DNA from: Prevotellaceae bacterium
Lineage (GTDB): Bacteria; Bacteroidota; Bacteroidia; Bacteroidales; Bacteroidaceae
Assembly (NCBI GenBank): GCA_015257125.1
Contig: JABZKU010000010.1
Coordinates: 1-64,000 of the forward strand
Reading direction: 5' to 3'
Length of the DNA stretch: 64,000 nucleotides
In this document: positions 60,542-64,000 of the stretch, one piece after another
How the letters are laid out: each line of letters opens with the position of its first letter
How positions within the stretch are numbered: position 1 is the first letter of the stretch
The notes under the pieces: model-generated
Seen by the model: the letters and a program-made list of their open reading frames with translations, nothing else
Told to the model about the DNA's origin: nothing
The model's database searches: none
Translations under genes and position numbers: made by a program

Positions 60542-61960
60542 TCAGGCCTGCGGAGCTTGCGTGGACGGAGTGGGGGAGGAAGGAGCGGCGGGGGTATGCT
60601 CTTCGGCGTCGATGCCTTCGCTTTGCAGGTCGCGTCCCCAGTGTTGAGAGGCCAAACGAGCCTGGCGGTCGATGACTTCTTTGGCTTTGCGGGCGTAGAC
60701 GATGAGGCGCAGGGACTGGGCGTAGGAGAAATAGTTCCAGATCCAGTTGAAGAGCACGACTGTCTTGTTGCGGATGCCGAGGATGCTGCGCAGGTGGACG
60801 ATGAGCCACATGAGCCAGGCGAAGAAACCGGCCATCTTCATGGAGCTGAATTCGGCGACGGCGCGGTTGCGACCCACGGTGGCCATGGTGCCGAGATTCT
60901 TGTAGCGGAAGGGTTTGAGGGGTTTGCCTTTGAGGGTGGCTTTGAGGTTGCGCGCGAGAAGTTGTCCTTGCTGAATGGCCACTTGCGCCAACTGCGGGTG
61001 ACCGCCCGGCCATTTGGGGTCGCCTTCGGGCATGATGCACTGGTCGCCGATGGCGTAGACGCCGTCGAGCCCTTCGACGCGGTTATATTTATCGACGATG
61101 ATGCGACCGCCGCGCCCGATGTGCGCTTCCGGGAGGTTGCCGACGCTTTCGGCCGCCACACCGCTCACCCAAATGAAGGTGCGGGTGGGAATTTGCGTGC
61201 CGTCTTTGAGCTGCACGCGGTGATCGGTGTAGTCGGTCACCATCTTATTGAGTAGCACGTTGACGCCCATGCGCTGCAAGAACTTCTTCACTTGCTCTGA
61301 AGTCTCTTGGCTCATTGCACCCAACAGCCGCGGGCCGGCTTCGATGAGATAGATGTTCATCAGGCTGGCGGACATGTCGGGATAGTCTTTCGGCAGGACG
61401 TAGTTTTTCATTTCCGACAGCGCACCGGCCACTTCCACCCCCGTGGCGCCACCGCCCACGATCACGACGTTGAGTAGTTCTTGGCGTTCGGTGTCGCTGG
61501 AGCAGGTGAGGGCGCGCTCGAAGTTTTCGAGCAGCGCGTTGCGCAGTCCCATCGCTTCGCTCACGTTCTTCATCGGGATGGCATTTTCCGCCACATTCTT
61601 GTTGCCGAAGAAGTTGGTGGTGGTGCCGGCGGCGAAGACGAGGTAATCGTAATGCACCTTACCGATGGACGTTTGCAGAATCTTCTGTTCGGGGAAGACG
61701 CTGCGTACCTCGGCGAGGCGGAAGTAAAAATCTTCGCGACGTTGAAAGATCTTGCGGAAGGGGAAAGCGATGCTGCTCGGCTCAATGCCCGCCGAGGCCA
61801 CTTGATAGATGAGCGGCGGGAATTGGTGGTAGTTGTTACGATCGACGAGCACGACCTGAAAACCGGAACCTTTGAGGCGGTTGGCCAGTTTGAGTCCGCC
61901 GAAACCGCCGCCGACAATGACAACGCGCGGTTTATCGCTTTTGGGAATGTTGAAAGCCAT
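60542..61960 (-). CDS. type II NADH dehydrogenase (NAD(P)/FAD oxidoreductase)
   Basis: 472 residues. VVIVGGGFGGLKLANRLKGS (about 14-33) binds FAD, NYHQFPPLIYQVASAGIEPS (about 42-61) is typical of NDH-2, and VVIVGGGATGVEVAGALSEM (about 165-184) binds NADH. YAIGDQCIMPEG is the second FAD contact. The C-terminal part has a hydrophobic stretch (about 378-398, AGFFAWLMWLIVHLRSILG) for membrane attachment and a Pro/Ala/Thr tail. The enzyme passes electrons from NADH to menaquinone without pumping. It lies between gpsA and queC. Confidence 0.9.
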   Translation of the reverse strand: MAFNIPKSDKPRVVIVGGGFGGLKLANRLKGSGFQVVLVDRNNYHQFPPLIYQVASAGIEPSSIAFPFRKIFQRREDFYFRLAEVRSVFPEQKILQTSIGKVHYDYLVFAAGTTTNFFGNKNVAENAIPMKNVSEAMGLRNALLENFERALTCSSDTERQELLNVVIVGGGATGVEVAGALSEMKNYVLPKDYPDMSASLMNIYLIEAGPRLLGAMSQETSEQVKKFLQRMGVNVLLNKMVTDYTDHRVQLKDGTQIPTRTFIWVSGVAAESVGNLPEAHIGRGGRIIVDKYNRVEGLDGVYAIGDQCIMPEGDPKWPGGHPQLAQVAIQQGQLLARNLKATLKGKPLKPFRYKNLGTMATVGRNRAVAEFSSMKMAGFFAWLMWLIVHLRSILGIRNKTVVLFNWIWNYFSYAQSLRLIVYARKAKEVIDRQARLASQHWGRDLQSEGIDAEEHTPAAPSSPTPSTQAPQA

Positions 61961-62011
61961 GTTTTGTTGTTGTGTCTGTGTGTGGAGTTGGGGGCGCCGA
62001 TCGGGTGGCGG

Positions 62012-63067
62012 TCAACGGAGGGAGTCGGTGAGGAGCTTGATTTCGAGGGGAGGGGCGACGCGTTCGTAGAGGATGTTGTAGACCGCGTCGAGAATGGGCA
62101 TGTTCACGTGATAGCGGCGGTTGATGTGCTTCATGCACTTCACGCCGTAGTAGCCTTCGGCGATCATTTCCATTTCCATCTGCGCGCTCTTCACGCTGTA
62201 GCCGCGGCCGATCATCTGACCGAAGACGCGGTTGCGCGAGAAGTTGGAATAACTCGTCACGAGCAAGTCGCCGAGGTAGGCGCTGTCGTAGACCGTGCGT
62301 TCCAAAGGATAGACGGTACTGAGGAAACGGTTCATTTCCTGCACGGCACTCGAGAGGAGCACCGAGAGGAAGTTGTCGCCATATTGCAGCCCCGAGCAGA
62401 TGCCCGCGGCGATGGCATAGACGTTTTTGAGCACCGCGGCATATTCGATGCCGATCACATCGGCCGAAACGGTCGTTTTCACATAGTGGTTCGCCACCAC
62501 GTCGGCCATGACGCGCGCGCGTTCTATATTATTGCACCCCACGGTGAGGTACGTCAGGCGATCGAGCGCCACTTCCTCGGCATGGCTCGGCCCACCCAGC
62601 ACCATCAGGTTGTCTTCGGGCACGCCGAAGGCGGTGCGGAAATATTCCGTGCACACCACGTTCTCGTCGGGCACGATGCCTTTGATGGCCGTCATGATCA
62701 CTTTGTCGTGGAGCTTCACCTTGAGCCGCTTGAGTTGCGCTTTGAGGTAGGGTGAGGGGGTGACGAAAATGAGCGTGTCGGCCTCGCGGGCCACTTCGTT
62801 GATGTCCGAGGTGAAGTGGATGCGATCCATGGGAAAACGCACTGTGGTGAGGTAGGTGGGGTTGTGTTCGTAGCGGCGAAACTCTTCGATCGTTTCGTCG
62901 CGGCGAACGTACCACCAAATCTCCGGTACGCTTTCGAGCATGATTTTGGCAACAGCCGTTGCCCACGAACCGCTGCCGATGATGGCAATCTTCCCCGGGA
63001 AACCTCCCGAGGCGCGCTGCTCGTTGTTGGATCCGCCGAATCCGAAAAAGGAACTAAAACCGGGCAT
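62012..63067 (-). CDS. gpsA: GpsA, glycerol-3-phosphate dehydrogenase [NAD(P)+]
   Basis: 351 residues from MPGFSSFFGFGGSNNEQRAS. KIAIIGSGSWATAVAKIML (about 26-44) is the NAD(P)-binding loop; GGPSHAEEVALDR (about 157-169) and EYAAVLKNVYAIAAGICSGL (about 207-226, catalytic Lys) identify GpsA. It makes sn-glycerol 3-phosphate for phospholipids. Residues 1-24 form a Gly/Ser/Phe-rich extension not present in shorter homologues; a start at an internal Met is not available nearby. The stop of lysS is 74 bp upstream, an arrangement often seen in Bacteroidales. Confidence 0.94.
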   Translation of the reverse strand: MPGFSSFFGFGGSNNEQRASGGFPGKIAIIGSGSWATAVAKIMLESVPEIWWYVRRDETIEEFRRYEHNPTYLTTVRFPMDRIHFTSDINEVAREADTLIFVTPSPYLKAQLKRLKVKLHDKVIMTAIKGIVPDENVVCTEYFRTAFGVPEDNLMVLGGPSHAEEVALDRLTYLTVGCNNIERARVMADVVANHYVKTTVSADVIGIEYAAVLKNVYAIAAGICSGLQYGDNFLSVLLSSAVQEMNRFLSTVYPLERTVYDSAYLGDLLVTSYSNFSRNRVFGQMIGRGYSVKSAQMEMEMIAEGYYGVKCMKHINRRYHVNMPILDAVYNILYERVAPPLEIKLLTDSLR

Positions 63068-63141
63068 AGGACGGAGTTTGAACGATGAGAAAATGGGGGT
63101 GCCCGACGACGGACACCCCGCATGCTGTGTCGTTGGTGGGC

Positions 63142-64000
63142 TTATTCGCCGAGGGCTTCTACCCAAGCGGCGATGTCGGCCACTGAGGGTTTCGCCAGAT
63201 CGAGCTGGTACTTCTTGAGCACCTCGCCGATCTGTTGTTGCACCTTCTGCGGGTTGGCGCCGCGGAGATCCTGCACCAAATAGTAACCCACTTTTTGGAG
63301 CACGGGCACCAAATCGGCGGGAATGCCGAAGGGCACATAGGCTTCGGCCTTGTCCTTGGCGGGAAGTTTCTCGGGCTTCATCTGCGGGAAGAAGAGCACT
63401 TCCTGAATGGCCGTTTGGCCGGTGAGCAACATCACGAGGCGGTCGATGCCGATGCCGATACCCGAGGTAGGGGGCATGCCGTATTGGAGCGCGCGGAGGA
63501 AGTCTTGGTCGATGATCATCGCTTCGTCGTCGCCCTTGTCGGCCAAACGCATCTGATCCACGAAACGCTCTTCTTGGTCGATGGGGTCGTTGAGCTCCGA
63601 GTAGGCGTTGGCCAATTCCTTGCCGTTGACCATCAACTCGAAACGCTCGGTCAGACCGGGCTTGCTGCGGTGCATCTTTGTCAGCGGCGACATTTCCACG
63701 GGATAGTCGGTGATGAAGGTGGGCTGGATGAACTTGCCTTCGCACGTTTCGCCGAAGATTTCGTCGATCAACTTGCCCTTACCCATGCTCTCGTCCACTT
63801 CGATGCCCAGTTTCGTGGCCACGTTGCGGATTTCGTCTTCCGACATTTCCGAGAGGTCGTAGCTGGTTTCTTCCTTGATGGCGTCGAGGATGGGCAGGCG
63901 GCGATAGGGAGCTTTGAAGCTGATGGTCTTGCCGTCTACCACCGTTTCGGGCTTGCCGTTCACGGCGATGCAGATGCGTTCGAGCATCTGTTCGGTGAAG
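63142..64000 (-). CDS. lysS: lysyl-tRNA synthetase (class II), C-terminal part; 5' end outside window
   Basis: The visible 286 residues cover the end of the catalytic domain. FITDYPVEMSPLTKMHRSKP, ELMVNGKELANAYSELNDPI, and the motif 3 stretch GMPPTSGIGIGIDRLVMLLT (with the ATP-binding Arg) are class II LysRS hallmarks. After LFFPQMKPE the protein continues for about 75 residues (AYVPFGIPADLVPVLQKVGY onward) in a helical C-terminal extension common in Bacteroidota LysRS and absent from the E. coli enzyme. It probably heads the transcript running through gpsA to the terminator at 58478. Confidence 0.95.
   Translation of the reverse strand, partial: FTEQMLERICIAVNGKPETVVDGKTISFKAPYRRLPILDAIKEETSYDLSEMSEDEIRNVATKLGIEVDESMGKGKLIDEIFGETCEGKFIQPTFITDYPVEMSPLTKMHRSKPGLTERFELMVNGKELANAYSELNDPIDQEERFVDQMRLADKGDDEAMIIDQDFLRALQYGMPPTSGIGIGIDRLVMLLTGQTAIQEVLFFPQMKPEKLPAKDKAEAYVPFGIPADLVPVLQKVGYYLVQDLRGANPQKVQQQIGEVLKKYQLDLAKPSVADIAAWVEALGE

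Noticed and set aside
62012..63745. 577-codon reading that joins the gpsA frame to DNA upstream
   Set aside because: The first 226 codons lie across lysS in another frame; the GpsA family start is at 63067.

Overview
The window comes from a member of the order Bacteroidales, most likely Prevotellaceae or a close relative. Evidence: promoter elements of the Bacteroidota type (TAnnTTTG with TTTG about 20 bp upstream) precede several genes; MurF and alanine racemase are fused; two surface proteins end in tails like the type IX secretion sorting domain; a BspA-type repeat protein, a carboxynorspermidine synthase, DUF4290 and a GSCFA protein are present. No tRNA, CRISPR array, integrase or transposase gene was found.

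Layout. 1-1486: 3' part of a 23S rRNA gene, 5S rRNA and terminator. 1733-5317: GRP-family sugar transporter, then an NfeD-like protein and a flotillin-like protein on the minus strand. 5739-12496: an accessory block with a DHHW-gene remnant, a His-rich metal-resistance-type small protein, a dead PAP2 phosphatase gene and a cusA-cusC-cusB type heavy-metal RND operon. 13470-22481: a six-gene minus-strand cluster from one good promoter (esterase, GSCFA protein, MurF-Alr, SGNH hydrolase, MBOAT acyltransferase, DHHW protein), which looks like a cell-surface O-acylation module tied to peptidoglycan precursor synthesis. 23151-28549: pta-ackA and a secreted sialidase. 28889-33999: a TolC/HlyD/two-permease efflux operon without an ATPase gene. 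34974-38841: DUF6057 membrane protein, a lipoprotein with one CxxCH motif and a small hypothetical. 38980-42127: carboxynorspermidine synthase, a 57-residue peptide gene and a nucleoside MFS permease. 42280-46463: a repeat-rich zone holding a BspA-like surface protein, two 89-bp MITE-like elements and a broken crcB gene. 46683-49292: split ThrE-type exporter with a LysR regulator. 49658-50950: inositol-3-phosphate synthase. 51625-57408: housekeeping operon tsaB-DUF4290-murA-rimM-dxr-rseP. 57726-58238: small outer-membrane beta-barrel. 58541-64000: minus-strand housekeeping run lysS-gpsA-ndh-queC-queF-divIC-membrane protein.

The most unusual content is non-coding. An element of about 660 bp occurs twice in inverted orientation (12700-13359 and 42317-42973). 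Each copy has CTTCACC-rich palindromes, a well-spaced promoter and a boxA-like GCTCTTTGAC box, so it resembles an rRNA-operon promoter/leader without rRNA genes behind it. Two copies of an 89-bp element with terminal inverted repeats lie 3.1 kb apart, one of them exactly where crcB loses its 5' end. Three decayed genes (DHHW paralogue, PAP2, crcB) mark the two accessory zones.

All calls were made by reading the sequence. Family names come from recognised motifs and overall resemblance, not from database searches.
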